Assembly: GCA_963835295.1 (NCBI GenBank)
Contig: CAWIEX010000011.1
Location: 620,001 to 684,000, forward strand
Origin: JAOPZW01 sp963835295
GTDB lineage: Bacteria; Actinomycetota; Thermoleophilia; Solirubrobacterales; Solirubrobacteraceae
Length of the DNA: 64,000 nucleotides
Reading direction: 5' to 3'
Position 1 is the stretch's first letter; each line of letters opens with the position of its first letter. Positions 9,053-17,483 of the stretch are shown piece by piece. The position numbers and the translations under genes are program-made. The notes beneath the pieces were generated by a model. That model made no database searches. It was not told where the DNA came from and saw nothing but the letters and a program-made list of their open reading frames with translations.

Positions 9053-9445
9053 TCAGGTCAGCGGGTCGTAGCGCGCGACGGTGAAGCCGATGAGCAGCGG
9101 GACGTGGACCGCGTAGACGACCAGCGACAGGGTGAGCACGACGAGCTGGCCCCCGCTCGTGCCGTCCTTGACGAACACGTACTCGAGCATCCCGGCCGTG
9201 ATCGCATAGGCCAGGCCGGCCCACTTGGCCACGAGGAAGAAGGAGGCCCAGTTGAAGTCGGGGACGCGCATCAACGAGACGACGTTGACCACGATGAGCA
9301 GCGCAGAGGCGACCAGGAGCGCGACCGCGGGGCCGAGCGGCACGTGGTGGGGCAGGTGCGAGGCGATCCAGATCCCGCCGGTGACGATGAGCGCCATCGA
9401 CGCGATCGCGACCCCGGTGACGGGCGGCAGCCGGCGCTCGGTCAT
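9053..9445 (-). CDS. Small integral membrane protein, function unknown
   Basis: 130 residues with four predicted hydrophobic helices: after MTERRLPPVTG come a helix, a Leu/Val-rich helix, FNWASFFLVAKWAGLAYAIT, and a C-terminal helix ending in TVARYDPLT. The ATG at 9445 overlaps the stop codon of the upstream membrane-protein gene by four bases (ATGA), so the two proteins are translationally coupled and probably act together. I recognise no catalytic motif. Confidence 0.7.
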   Translation of the reverse strand: MTERRLPPVTGVAIASMALIVTGGIWIASHLPHHVPLGPAVALLVASALLIVVNVVSLMRVPDFNWASFFLVAKWAGLAYAITAGMLEYVFVKDGTSGGQLVVLTLSLVVYAVHVPLLIGFTVARYDPLT

Positions 9446-10047
9446 CCGGTGGCGACCTTGGTCATGATCACGAGGGTGGCGACCTGCATCGCCCCGATGA
9501 CCCCGGCGGTGTAGATGAAGCGCTTCATCAGCCGCTCGATCACGGCCGGGTTCGGGCGCGGCTTCTTGAGCTCGAAGAGCACCGCGACGTTGGCCGGCTC
9601 GAGCAGGCCGAGGGCGATGACCGCCATGATCCCGACGACGATGTAGGAGGCGACGATCCAGCCGTGGTTCGCGTAGTCGCTGTTGATCGTGCCCAGGTAA
9701 CGCCCGAGCTGCCAACCGGACGCGAGCGTCGCGGTGACGAGCGTCGGCATGATGAGCAGCACCTTCGGCATCAGCCGGGTCGTCATCTCGACGCGCGCCG
9801 GGATCGTCAGGCGCCCGAGGATCGGTCCCAGCACGAGCCCGAGGAACAGGTCGATCCCGGTCCACAGCGCGCCCGCGGCCACGTGGAAGAACTCGAGCGC
9901 CCAGATCTTGTTGGCGGCGATGGCCGCGATGAGGGCCACGAGGACGGCGGCCACGATCGGCAGCCCGCGCAGCGGGACGATCTGGAAGTCCGGGCGCGGC
10001 GGCGCCTCGGAGGCGGCGCTCGGAGCGGGCAGCGCGAGCTCGGCCAT
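9442..10047 (-). CDS. Integral membrane protein, DUF2269/CopD-like
   Basis: 201 residues with about five hydrophobic helices. The segment LEFFHVAAGALWTGIDLFLG has the aromatic-His plus GALW pattern seen in DUF2269/CopD-like membrane proteins, and TATLASGWQLGRYLG follows in the third helix; KKPRPNP forms a charged cytoplasmic loop. First gene of a two-gene unit with the 130-residue membrane protein. The assignment to a CopD-like fold rests on motif resemblance only; transport or haem binding is not shown. Confidence 0.6.
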   Translation of the reverse strand: MAELALPAPSAASEAPPRPDFQIVPLRGLPIVAAVLVALIAAIAANKIWALEFFHVAAGALWTGIDLFLGLVLGPILGRLTIPARVEMTTRLMPKVLLIMPTLVTATLASGWQLGRYLGTINSDYANHGWIVASYIVVGIMAVIALGLLEPANVAVLFELKKPRPNPAVIERLMKRFIYTAGVIGAMQVATLVIMTKVATG

Positions 10048-10071
10048 GGCGCGAGCATAGACCCGGCAGGC

Positions 10072-12129
10072 TCAGCTGAACAGCGCGTCGACGGAGACCT
10101 CGATGCGAGGGCTCCCCCGCGCCGCGGTGACCTCGCCGGCCGGGTCGACGTCGAGCCCCGTGCGGTCGGTGCGACGGCACAGCGACTGCACGTCAACGGT
10201 GATAAAGCGCGACGCCTTGCCGTACCCGTGGCCGTCGTCGACCCCGCGCGGGCGGTGGTAGTAGCGCAGCGGGACGTAGAGGTGCAGGTCGCGCTGGGCG
10301 CGCGTGAGCGCCACGTAGAGCAGCCGGCGCTCCTCCTCGATCGCCTCGCGGTCGCCCGCGGCGAGGTCGGAGGGGAAGTTGCCGTCGTAGAGCGCGAGGA
10401 CGTGGACCGAGCGCCACTCGAGGCCCTTGGCCGAGTGCACCGTGCTGAGCACGAGCCAGTCCTCGTCGAGGCTGCCCGGGCCCGCCAGGTCCGAGCTCGA
10501 CGCCGGCGGGTCGAGCACGAGGTCCGCGACGAAGCGGGCCAGGTCGGGAGACTGGCCGGCGGCCGCCACCAGCGCGTCGAGGTCCAGCAGGCGCACGGCG
10601 CCGTCGGGGTAGTGCGCCTCGACGAGCGGGCCCAGGGCGTCGCGCAGCCCCTCGGCGCGCACGCCGGCCGCGGGCTCGTCCACCGCGGCGCCCAGGGCCG
10701 CGACGACGGCGTCCGCCGGGTCGCGCGCCTCCGCCGGGAGCGCGCCGTGCGCGGCCGGCCAGCGCGCGAGCACGTCGACCAGGCCCCCGGCGTCGGGCTC
10801 CAGCGCCTCGAGCACGCGCCCGGCTGTCGCCGGCCCGACGCCGTCGAGCAGCTGCAGCCAGCGAAACCACGCGAGCCGATCGGCCGGGTTGTCGGCCAGG
10901 CGCAGCAGGGCCAGGAAGTCCTTGACGTGCGCGGCCTCCAGGTAGCGCAGGCCGCCGTACTTGACGTAGGGGATGTCGCGGCGGGCGAGCTCGAGCTCGA
11001 GCAGCCCCGAGTCGTGCGACGCGCGCATGAGCACGGCCTGCTCGCGCAGCGCGGCGCCGCGCTCGCGCGCGTCGAGCACGCGCTCGCACACCTCCGTGGC
11101 CTGGGCGGCCTCGTCCAGGCACAGCACGAGCTCGGGCGCGCGGCCTCCGGGGCGCTCCGCGCGCAGGGCCTTGCGGTAGGCGCGCTCGGCCTGCGCCGCC
11201 ACGGCGTTGGCGACGTCGAGCAGCGGCTGGGTGGCGCGGTAGTTGCGCTCGAGGGTGACCACGGCCGCGCCCGGGAAGTGCTCGGGGAAGGCCAGGATGT
11301 GCCCGGGCGAGGCCGAGCGAAAGCCGTAGACGGCCTGCAGGTCGTCGCCCACGACGGTGACGTCGGGGCGCTCGCTGCGCAGGCCGCGGACGAGGTCGAC
11401 CTGGAGCCCGTTGACGTCCTGGTACTCGTCGACGAGCAGGTGGTCGATCCCGGCGCTGAGCTGCGCCCCGACGACCGCGTCCTGGGCCAGCGCGCGCCAG
11501 TAGAGCAGCAGGTCGTCGAGGTCGATGACCCCGAGCCCGCGCTTGCGCGCCCCGTAGTCGACGAACAGGCGCGCGAGGTCGTCGGCGTGGCGCTCGCACC
11601 ACGGGAAGGCCTCGGCCAGCAGCTCGCGCAGCGGGCGCTGGGCGTTGACCGTGCGCGAGTAGATGTCGAGCAGGGTCGACTTGCGCGGGAAGCGCCGGCC
11701 GGTCTGCCCGACGCCGGCCTCCTGGCGCACGATGTCGAGCAGGTCGGCCGCGTCGCCGGCGTCGAGCACCCCGAAGCCGGCCGGCAGCCCGAGCACGGAG
11801 GCGTGGCGGCGCACGAAGCGGTGGGCGACCGAGTGGAAGGTGCCGCCCACCACCTTCCCCGCGTGCCGGCCCTTGGGCGAGCGCCCGAGGTAGGAGCGCG
11901 CGCGCCCGAGCATCTCGCGCGCGGCGCGCCGCGTGAAGGTCACGAGCAGCACCCGCTCGGGGGCCGCGCCCTGGTCGATGAGCCACGCCACGCGCGCGGC
12001 CAGCGTCGTCGTCTTGCCGGTTCCGGCGCCGGCCAGGACGAGCAGCGGGCCGCTGGGATGGGTCGCCGCCGCGAGCTGCTCGGGATTGAGAGCGTCGAGG
12101 TAGCTGGTGGTGGCGCCGGCTTCGAACAC
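10072..12129 (-). CDS. UvrD/Rep-type superfamily 1 DNA helicase
   Basis: ATP-dependent 3'-5' DNA helicase, 685 residues from the GTG at 12129. All SF1A motifs are visible: LNPEQLAAATHPSGPLLVLA (Q motif), Walker A GAGTGKTTT at about 34-42, VTFTRRAAREML, DEYQDVN (Walker B), VVGDDLQAVYGFRSA, VTLERNYRATQPLL, and the C-terminal VHSAKGLEW and LYVALTRAQRDLHLY. Shorter than PcrA/UvrD, with no Tudor-like or RecB nuclease tail, so it belongs to the compact actinobacterial UvrD-like group. The frame stays open upstream into the encapsulin gene, but the helicase homology begins right after this GTG. Likely DNA repair. Confidence 0.9.
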   Translation of the reverse strand: MFEAGATTSYLDALNPEQLAAATHPSGPLLVLAGAGTGKTTTLAARVAWLIDQGAAPERVLLVTFTRRAAREMLGRARSYLGRSPKGRHAGKVVGGTFHSVAHRFVRRHASVLGLPAGFGVLDAGDAADLLDIVRQEAGVGQTGRRFPRKSTLLDIYSRTVNAQRPLRELLAEAFPWCERHADDLARLFVDYGARKRGLGVIDLDDLLLYWRALAQDAVVGAQLSAGIDHLLVDEYQDVNGLQVDLVRGLRSERPDVTVVGDDLQAVYGFRSASPGHILAFPEHFPGAAVVTLERNYRATQPLLDVANAVAAQAERAYRKALRAERPGGRAPELVLCLDEAAQATEVCERVLDARERGAALREQAVLMRASHDSGLLELELARRDIPYVKYGGLRYLEAAHVKDFLALLRLADNPADRLAWFRWLQLLDGVGPATAGRVLEALEPDAGGLVDVLARWPAAHGALPAEARDPADAVVAALGAAVDEPAAGVRAEGLRDALGPLVEAHYPDGAVRLLDLDALVAAAGQSPDLARFVADLVLDPPASSSDLAGPGSLDEDWLVLSTVHSAKGLEWRSVHVLALYDGNFPSDLAAGDREAIEEERRLLYVALTRAQRDLHLYVPLRYYHRPRGVDDGHGYGKASRFITVDVQSLCRRTDRTGLDVDPAGEVTAARGSPRIEVSVDALFS

Positions 12130-12178
12130 GCGTTCGCAACCTACGCGCCCCACCGGACGCCCTGAACGACCGCTTGCG

Positions 12179-13012
12179 CTACCGGCGCCTGCGGGTGGCC
12201 TTGGCCGCCGCCGTGGGCAGCGCGACCGCCGCCTCGGGCGTCGCCACGCGGAAGCTGAAGCTCTCGACGAAGTACAGCTCGACGTTCTCGGCGTCGTGGC
12301 TGTCGTAGCCGATCGCGATGTCCTGGCCGCACTCGAAGAGGAAGTCCCCGCCGCGCAGGCTGAGCACGACCCCGCCGTCGACGCCGGGTGCCCACACGAG
12401 CGGCCCGTCGAGGATCTTGCGCAGGTGGTCGAAGAGCGGGTAGCCGCCGTGCTCGGTCGTCTCGACCACGCTCTTGTAGACCTCCGGGCTGAGCGCCAGC
12501 CCGTAGGGCCCGCCGACGCCGCTCGACAGCAGGACCTCGACCGCCCGCGCGATGTGGCGCGGGCACGTCGTGAGGTCGTCGGTGATCCCGATCGGCTGGT
12601 GGGGCGACGCCTGCGTGATGCCGGTGATGCCGGCCGCTTCCCAGCCGTTGAAGACCGCGACGTTCTCGGCCAGCGCGATGCGGCGCGCCGCCTCCGCGAG
12701 GTCGTCGAGGTCGGCATCCTCGGCGCCGCGCGCGATGTCGTCGAGCTCGGCGCGTGCGAGGGTGAAGGGCACGCGCGGCTCGACCAGGGGGAGCACGCGC
12801 CGGCGGACGGGCGCGACGCCCTCCACGACAGAGCTCTCGACCGTCTCCGTGCGCCCGAGGTTGGTCGCCGAGTGCTGCCAGCCACGCGGGCCCGAGAAGT
12901 CGACCAGCTTGCGCGCGGCGAGCGACGCGACGAGCTGCCGGCGCGCCTCGTCCTCGAGCTCCTCCCAGCCGGCGTCGGTGATGGGCGCGATGTCGCGCAG
13001 GAGGTGGTTCAT
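12179..13012 (-). CDS. Encapsulin nanocompartment shell protein (linocin/CFP29 family)
   Basis: 277-residue HK97-fold protein that self-assembles into a protein shell around a cargo enzyme. Seen: N-terminal MNHLLRDIAPITDAGWEELE, which lines the shell interior, followed by RKLVDFSGPRGW, then LVEPRVPFTLARAELDDIAR, and the C-terminal SLRGGDFLFECGQDIAIGYD and YFVESFSFRV typical of the E-loop/A-domain end. The start ATG (13012) overlaps the stop codon of the ferritin-like cargo gene (ATGA). The C-terminal Arg-rich tail is unusual but short. With the cargo, this forms an iron-storage compartment. Confidence 0.95.
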   Translation of the reverse strand: MNHLLRDIAPITDAGWEELEDEARRQLVASLAARKLVDFSGPRGWQHSATNLGRTETVESSVVEGVAPVRRRVLPLVEPRVPFTLARAELDDIARGAEDADLDDLAEAARRIALAENVAVFNGWEAAGITGITQASPHQPIGITDDLTTCPRHIARAVEVLLSSGVGGPYGLALSPEVYKSVVETTEHGGYPLFDHLRKILDGPLVWAPGVDGGVVLSLRGGDFLFECGQDIAIGYDSHDAENVELYFVESFSFRVATPEAAVALPTAAAKATRRRR

Positions 13013-13407
13013 CGCTGCATCCCCTTTAGGCTCCCGATGCCGAGCGAGCCGTCCGAGCCCGGGATGAGCGGCGCCTCGTCGTCGTCGGGGCCCTCCTCGA
13101 AGACCTCCTCCGCGGCATCGCCGTTCTCCGTGATGTCGCCTGGCTGGAACAGGACGCGCTGGGCCACCGCGCGCCACAGCGGAGCGCGCCGCAGGAGGTA
13201 CTCGAGGTCCATGCTGAAGTGCTTGAACTCCTCCTCCTGGGCGTCGAGCATGATGGCGGCGGCGTCGCTGTCCTGCTCGAGGGCCAGGCGCTGGGCGTAC
13301 CAGCCGATCGCCTCGGCCTCCTCGATCAGGGAGGTGCACATCCGCGCGAAGGTGCGGACGTCCTCGGGCAGCTCGCCGGGTGGCTCGTGGTACTGCTCTG
13401 TGGGCAT
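13009..13407 (-). CDS. Encapsulated ferritin-like cargo protein with encapsulin-targeting tail
   Basis: 132 residues. The two-helix ferritin-like core has EEAEAIGWYAQRLALEQDSD and then QEEEFKHFSMDLEYLLRR, matching the E/ExxH iron-oxidising pattern of EncFtn proteins. An acidic linker follows (about 95-120), and the protein ends with GSLGIGSLKG, the conserved peptide that docks cargo to the inside of the encapsulin shell. Start chosen at ATG 13407 (MPTEQYHEPPGELP); the longer frame upstream is unconserved. First gene of the two-gene iron-storage operon; its promoter must lie inside the truncated sigma-factor remnant 12 bp upstream. Confidence 0.93.
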   Translation of the reverse strand: MPTEQYHEPPGELPEDVRTFARMCTSLIEEAEAIGWYAQRLALEQDSDAAAIMLDAQEEEFKHFSMDLEYLLRRAPLWRAVAQRVLFQPGDITENGDAAEEVFEEGPDDDEAPLIPGSDGSLGIGSLKGMQR

Positions 13408-13418
13408 GCCCCGGAACA

Positions 13419-13910
13419 CTAGCCACCGATGAGTTGGTCGGTGCCGCGGCCAACAGCGCCCTGCAGCGCGGCCGGGCGACACAGCGCGACCAGCTTCCCG
13501 AAGCGCCGGCGGACCGGTCGGCGCCCGAGGGCCTCAGCACCGACGAGCAGCCGCTGCTGCAGGGCTTCATCGAGACCCACGAGCGCGGGGACGCTGCGGC
13601 CGCCGCCGCGCTGCTGCGCGACGACGTGCGCGTGACGATGCCTCCGCGGCCGTTCTCCTACGACGGCATCGACGCCATCCTCCCGCTGCCGCGCCAGGCC
13701 TTCGGGCCGCCGACCATGGGCGACTGGCGCCTGGTGCCCACGCGCGACAACCGCCAGCCGGCGGCCGCCAGCTACCTGCGCGCGCCCGACGACACCGTCT
13801 ACCGGGCCTTCAAGCTCGACGTCCTGCGCGTCGAGGACGGCGCCATCGTGGAGATCACCACCTTCGGCTCAGCCCTCTTCCCGGCCTTCGGCCTGGCCGA
13901 GACGCTCTGA
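13419..13910 (+). pseudogene. ECF sigma factor (SigX5-like), N-terminal sigma domains deleted
   Basis: The frame begins inside the recognition helix of sigma region 4 (AANSALQRGRATQ) and continues through a linker into a SnoaL-like domain: LLQGFIETHERGDAAAAAAL, a DWRLVPTRDNRQPA strand, and the ending FGSALFPAFGLAETL. This is the exact 3' half of the SnoaL-domain ECF sigma factors (TIGR02960-type). Region 2 and most of region 4, about 200 residues, are gone, and no start codon with a ribosome site precedes the frame. The break lies 12 bp upstream of the encapsulin-operon start on the other strand. Confidence 0.75.
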
Positions 13911-13925
13911 TCGAGGGCCGCGGGC

Positions 13926-14930
13926 TCACAGGCCCATCGCGGCGGACATCAGGCGCAGGGTCTCGCCGGCGCGCCGGTTGGCGTGCCGCTCGCCGGCCTG
14001 AAGGACGGCTTCGAGCCGGGCGGGGTCGGCAAGGAGGGTGTGGTAGCGGTCGCGCAGCGGCGCCACAGTCGCGCGCAGCTGGTCGGCGAGCAGGGCCTTG
14101 ACGTCGCCGTAGCCGATGCCGCCGGTCCGATAGCGCCCGCGGACCTCCTGGGCGGCCGCCGGGTCAGCGAACATGTCGAGCAGCGCGACGAGGGTGCAGC
14201 TGTCTGGGTCCTTGGGGTCCTGCGGGCGGCGGCTGTCGGTGACGACGCGGCGGACGAGCGTGGCCTGCTCTGCGGGCGCCGCCAAGAGCGGGATGGCGTT
14301 CCCATAGCTCTTGCTCATCTTGCGCCCGTCCAGGCCGGGCAGCACGCCGCCGTTCTGCGCGACGACCGCCTGCGGCTCCAGCAGGGCGCCGGGGCGATAG
14401 GCCCTCGCAAAGGCGCGGGCGAGCTCAACCGCGACTTCCACGTGCTGAGCCTGATCGGCGCCAACCGGGACCTCGTGGGCGCGCATGGCGAGAATGTCGG
14501 CGGCCATCAGCACCGGGTAGGTGAACAAGCCCATGTTGACGCCATGGTCGGGGTCACGCCCGGCGGCGGCATTGGCGGCGACGAGCGCCTTGTAGGCATG
14601 CGCCCGGTTGAGCGTGCCCTTGCTGGTGACGTTCGCCAGCAGAGCGCTGACCTGCGCGATGGCGGGCACGCGCGACTGCCGGTACACGTGCACGCGGTCG
14701 TGGTCGAGGCCGCAGGCCAGCAGCGCAGCGGCCATGTTGCGTGTGCGGTCGCGAAGCTGGCCCGGGTCGGGCCGGCTGTTGAGCGCGTGCAGGTCGGCGA
14801 CGAACACGTGCGTCTCGCGATGGGGCTGGGCGGCGAGCTGGGCGAGCGGCCTGATGGCGCCGGCGTAGTTGCCGAGGTGCAGCTCGCCGGTCGGCTGAAC
14901 GCCGGTCAGGGTGATGGTGGGGATGGTCAT
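13926..14930 (-). CDS. trpS: Tryptophan-tRNA ligase
   Basis: Class I aminoacyl-tRNA synthetase, 334 residues, charging tRNA-Trp. Signature elements: TGVQPTGELHLGNYAGA (HIGH equivalent HLGN), the active-site segment GVNMGLFTYPVLMAADIL, VGADQAQHVEV and the class I loop GRKMSKSYGN. The start at 14930 is fixed by a strong Shine-Dalgarno AAAGGAG at 14940-14946. A leader hairpin sits immediately upstream. The next upstream gene is the MMPL exporter, 277 bp away. TrpS proteins of this length occur both as the housekeeping enzyme and as auxiliary indolmycin-resistant copies; the sequence alone does not say which this is. Confidence 0.95.
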   Translation of the reverse strand: MTIPTITLTGVQPTGELHLGNYAGAIRPLAQLAAQPHRETHVFVADLHALNSRPDPGQLRDRTRNMAAALLACGLDHDRVHVYRQSRVPAIAQVSALLANVTSKGTLNRAHAYKALVAANAAAGRDPDHGVNMGLFTYPVLMAADILAMRAHEVPVGADQAQHVEVAVELARAFARAYRPGALLEPQAVVAQNGGVLPGLDGRKMSKSYGNAIPLLAAPAEQATLVRRVVTDSRRPQDPKDPDSCTLVALLDMFADPAAAQEVRGRYRTGGIGYGDVKALLADQLRATVAPLRDRYHTLLADPARLEAVLQAGERHANRRAGETLRLMSAAMGL

Positions 14931-14939
14931 GGCGGTGGT

Positions 14940-14991
14940 CTCCTTTCGCGCGCCCACGGGTGACGAGGGGCGGGAAGGCACCGGTGGGCGC
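14940..14991 (-). promoter_or_regulatory. trpS ribosome-binding site and leader hairpin
   Basis: On the minus strand the leader contains GCGCCCACCGGTG (14979-14991) pairing with CACCCGTGGGCGC (14950-14962): 8 bp, one C-C mismatch, then 4 bp, with a 16-nt loop. The Shine-Dalgarno AAAGGAG (14940-14946) starts four bases after the stem, so folding could control ribosome access. I see no T-box signature sequence and no T-tract. Confidence 0.5.
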
Positions 14992-15207
14992 AGCGCAGCG
15001 CGTCCCCGCGTCAGGCGGAGTCGGCGTGGCGTCCCGGAGAGACGGTGGCGACGCGGCCGACGGCTAGTCGGCCCACCAGAACGCGCGCCCGCGAGTCGGC
15101 GGGCGGTGCACAGCGCAAGGGAGCTGGGCGGAGGCGTTCATGGGGCGCTCATGATAGGCCGCGGGCGCCGGGCCCTTTGTGGCGCGCGTCACGGTTCGCC
15201 GCGGGCC

Positions 15208-17460
15208 TCAGCCGTGCTCTGACTGTCCCGGAACGTGTCGGTCTTCTCCGACGAGCGGCGGATCGTCGGATGGCTGCTCTGCCGGTGTCGGTAGCCGCGC
15301 GCGGGATGGCGCGGCGAGGCGGTTGCTCGGCCAGCTCGAGCGCTCGCCGACGAGCGCGATGACGGCGGGGGTCAGCACAGAGCGCACGAGGAAGGCATCG
15401 ATGAGCAGGCCGGTGGCGAGGACGAACGCCAGCTGTTGGAAGGCGATGACGGGTACCAGGGCCAGCGCGGCGAAGGAGGCGGAGAGCACGAGGCCGGCGG
15501 CCGAGATCGCGTGTGAGGCGCCGCTGCCGGCGGCGACGATCGCCTCGCGCAGCGGGAGCCGGTCGGCCTCGCTCCATATGCGCCCGACGAGGAAGATGTT
15601 GTAGTCCGATCCCAGGGAGATGAGCAGGACCCCTGCCGCCAGCGGGACGAAGTACATGATCTCCGGAGCCCCGAGGAGGCCTTGGAAGAAGGCGACCGCC
15701 AGCCCGACCGCGGCGAGCGGCGCGAGCGCCGCGAGCGCCACCAGATACAGCGGCGCGACGAGCGCGCGCAGGAAGACGGCGAGGACCAGGGCGACGAGCA
15801 GCAGCACGACCGGCATCACGCGCAGCAGGTCTCCATGGGTGGTCTCGATGAGCTCGCCCGTGATCGCGGTGTCCCCGGCGAACAGCGCGCGCGCATGCTT
15901 GAGCCCGACCGCGTCGAGCAGGCTGCTCATTCGCGCGTCGAGGTTGCGCTGCAGGCGGACCGCGTCGGCGCTCAGCGGATCGTCCTCGGCCACCATCACG
16001 TAGCGGGCCGCGTCGCCGCCCGGCGAGACCACCAGCCCGAAGCGCTCCTGCGTGAGATTGGTGGCGGGACCGGCGACGCCGGCGATGCCCGGCTGGTCGC
16101 CGAGGACCTGCTGCAGGGTCGCCAGCTCCCTGCGCCGCCGCCCGACCCCGGGCGCGGCCACCACGAGCGTGGTCGGCGCCACAGCGCCCGGGGCAAAGCC
16201 CCGATTCAGCTGCTCGTAGGCGCGGCGCGGCTCACTGCCGGCCGGCAACCCGCGAATGAGCGGGTTGCCGACCTTGATCCACAACAGACCGCTGGCCATG
16301 CACGCCAGCAGCAGCAGGCTGACGACGGTGGTCCGGCGAGGAGCGCGCACCGCCGTGGCGATCAGGCGGTCCAGCCAACCGGTGCCCGTCGCGTGATGCG
16401 ACGGCTCACGCGAAGCGCCGGGCCACAGCAGCGCGCGCCCGACGCAGGCCAGGATCGCCGGCATGAAGGTGACCGTGACCGCCAGCCCGACGAGAACGGC
16501 CAGCGCCATCCCCGGCCCGAACGCCCGCAGAATCCCCAGCTCGGCGATGACCAGCGCGGCGGAGCCCACGGCGACCGCGACGCCGCACGCGATGATCAGC
16601 GGCGTCAGCTCGGCGGCCGTGTCGCGCGCCGCGTCGAGACGAGCCTCCCCCCTGCGCAGACGACGGCGAAAGCGCGACATGTAGAACAGGCCGTAGTCGG
16701 TGACCACGCCGAACAGCAGCGCCACCATGATGGGCTCCACCTCGGGGGCGACCGAGACGCCGATGCTCTGGCCCACCACCGCCACCAGCCGAATCGAGAT
16801 GACATACGCCAACGCCACCGTGACCAGCGTCACCAGCGGCGCCAGCAACGAGCGCAGCGTGAGGCCGACAGTCAACGCGATCACCAGGACGGTCACCAGC
16901 TCGATCAGCGGCAGCTTGTCTTCGATCAGCGTCGCCTGCTCGGCCCGCGCGGGAATCGCGCCGGTGACCCCCACGAAGCTGGTCGGCGGGGCGTCCAGCG
17001 CCGCGACGTAGCGCTCGGCGCCTCGAACGCGCTCGTTCTGGTTGAAGTCCAGGCCAAAGAGCAGATAGCTCAGCGCCGCCGTTTCGCGCTCGCGCGCGAA
17101 GGACAGCCCCGGAACCGCATTCGTCACGCCGTAGACGCCGGCGGCGCGCACGCCACGCTTCTCATGGCGATTGAGGTCAGAGATCAACCGCCCCGTCGCC
17201 GCAACCCGGGCCGCGGGCAACCCATCCGCGTTGCGCTCGACCACGACCGACCGACTGGCCAGCGGAAACGCGAACAGCGACGCCGACAGCTTCTCCGCCT
17301 CCAACGCCCGCGAGTTCGCCGGCACCAACTGGCCCAACGCACCCGTCTGCGCCTCACGCAGCGACGGCAACGCCACCACCATCACCACCGCGACCGCAAC
17401 CCACCCCGCCACGATCACCCAACGCGCGAAGACCACCGCTCTCGCAAACGCAACAGCCAT
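15208..17460 (-). CDS. MMPL/RND-family membrane exporter
   Basis: 750-residue transporter with the two-fold RND layout: TM1 (FARWVIVAGWVAVAVVMVV), an extracytoplasmic domain, a five-helix block containing GVVTDYGLFYMSRFRRRL, a second extracytoplasmic domain (about 385-515), and a second helix block with SLGSDYNIFLVGRI. The Asp-Tyr pairs in these two motifs are the proton-relay residues of MMPL proteins. In actinobacteria such proteins export lipids, siderophores or drugs. The ATG at 17460 has no ribosome site: the 11 bases upstream are the att repeat, i.e. the 3' end of ssrA after island excision. Leaderless translation or a later start is possible. Confidence 0.88.
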   Translation of the reverse strand: MAVAFARAVVFARWVIVAGWVAVAVVMVVALPSLREAQTGALGQLVPANSRALEAEKLSASLFAFPLASRSVVVERNADGLPAARVAATGRLISDLNRHEKRGVRAAGVYGVTNAVPGLSFARERETAALSYLLFGLDFNQNERVRGAERYVAALDAPPTSFVGVTGAIPARAEQATLIEDKLPLIELVTVLVIALTVGLTLRSLLAPLVTLVTVALAYVISIRLVAVVGQSIGVSVAPEVEPIMVALLFGVVTDYGLFYMSRFRRRLRRGEARLDAARDTAAELTPLIIACGVAVAVGSAALVIAELGILRAFGPGMALAVLVGLAVTVTFMPAILACVGRALLWPGASREPSHHATGTGWLDRLIATAVRAPRRTTVVSLLLLACMASGLLWIKVGNPLIRGLPAGSEPRRAYEQLNRGFAPGAVAPTTLVVAAPGVGRRRRELATLQQVLGDQPGIAGVAGPATNLTQERFGLVVSPGGDAARYVMVAEDDPLSADAVRLQRNLDARMSSLLDAVGLKHARALFAGDTAITGELIETTHGDLLRVMPVVLLLVALVLAVFLRALVAPLYLVALAALAPLAAVGLAVAFFQGLLGAPEIMYFVPLAAGVLLISLGSDYNIFLVGRIWSEADRLPLREAIVAAGSGASHAISAAGLVLSASFAALALVPVIAFQQLAFVLATGLLIDAFLVRSVLTPAVIALVGERSSWPSNRLAAPSRARLPTPAEQPSDDPPLVGEDRHVPGQSEHG

Positions 17461-17461
17461 A

Positions 17462-17479
17462 TGAAGTTAGTGGAGACGG
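17462..17479. other. Left attachment site (18-bp direct repeat of the ssrA 3' end)
   Basis: The 18-bp sequence tgaagttagtggagacgg is identical to 51858-51875. Nine of its bases (tggagacgg) are the 3' end of the tmRNA acceptor stem. The next four bases (tggg here, cggg at the right site) differ by one. The integrase stop codon is 5 bp away. Confidence 0.85.
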
Positions 17480-17483
17480 TGGG

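Noticed and set aside
15036..15056. A possible third att-like sequence (gagagacggtgg)
   Set aside because: Only nine bases agree with the att repeat and the rest does not align; it is within the trpS leader region.
14950..15200. T-box riboswitch for trpS
   Set aside because: The conserved TGGNACCGCG antiterminator sequence and a specifier loop could not be found; only a simple hairpin is visible.
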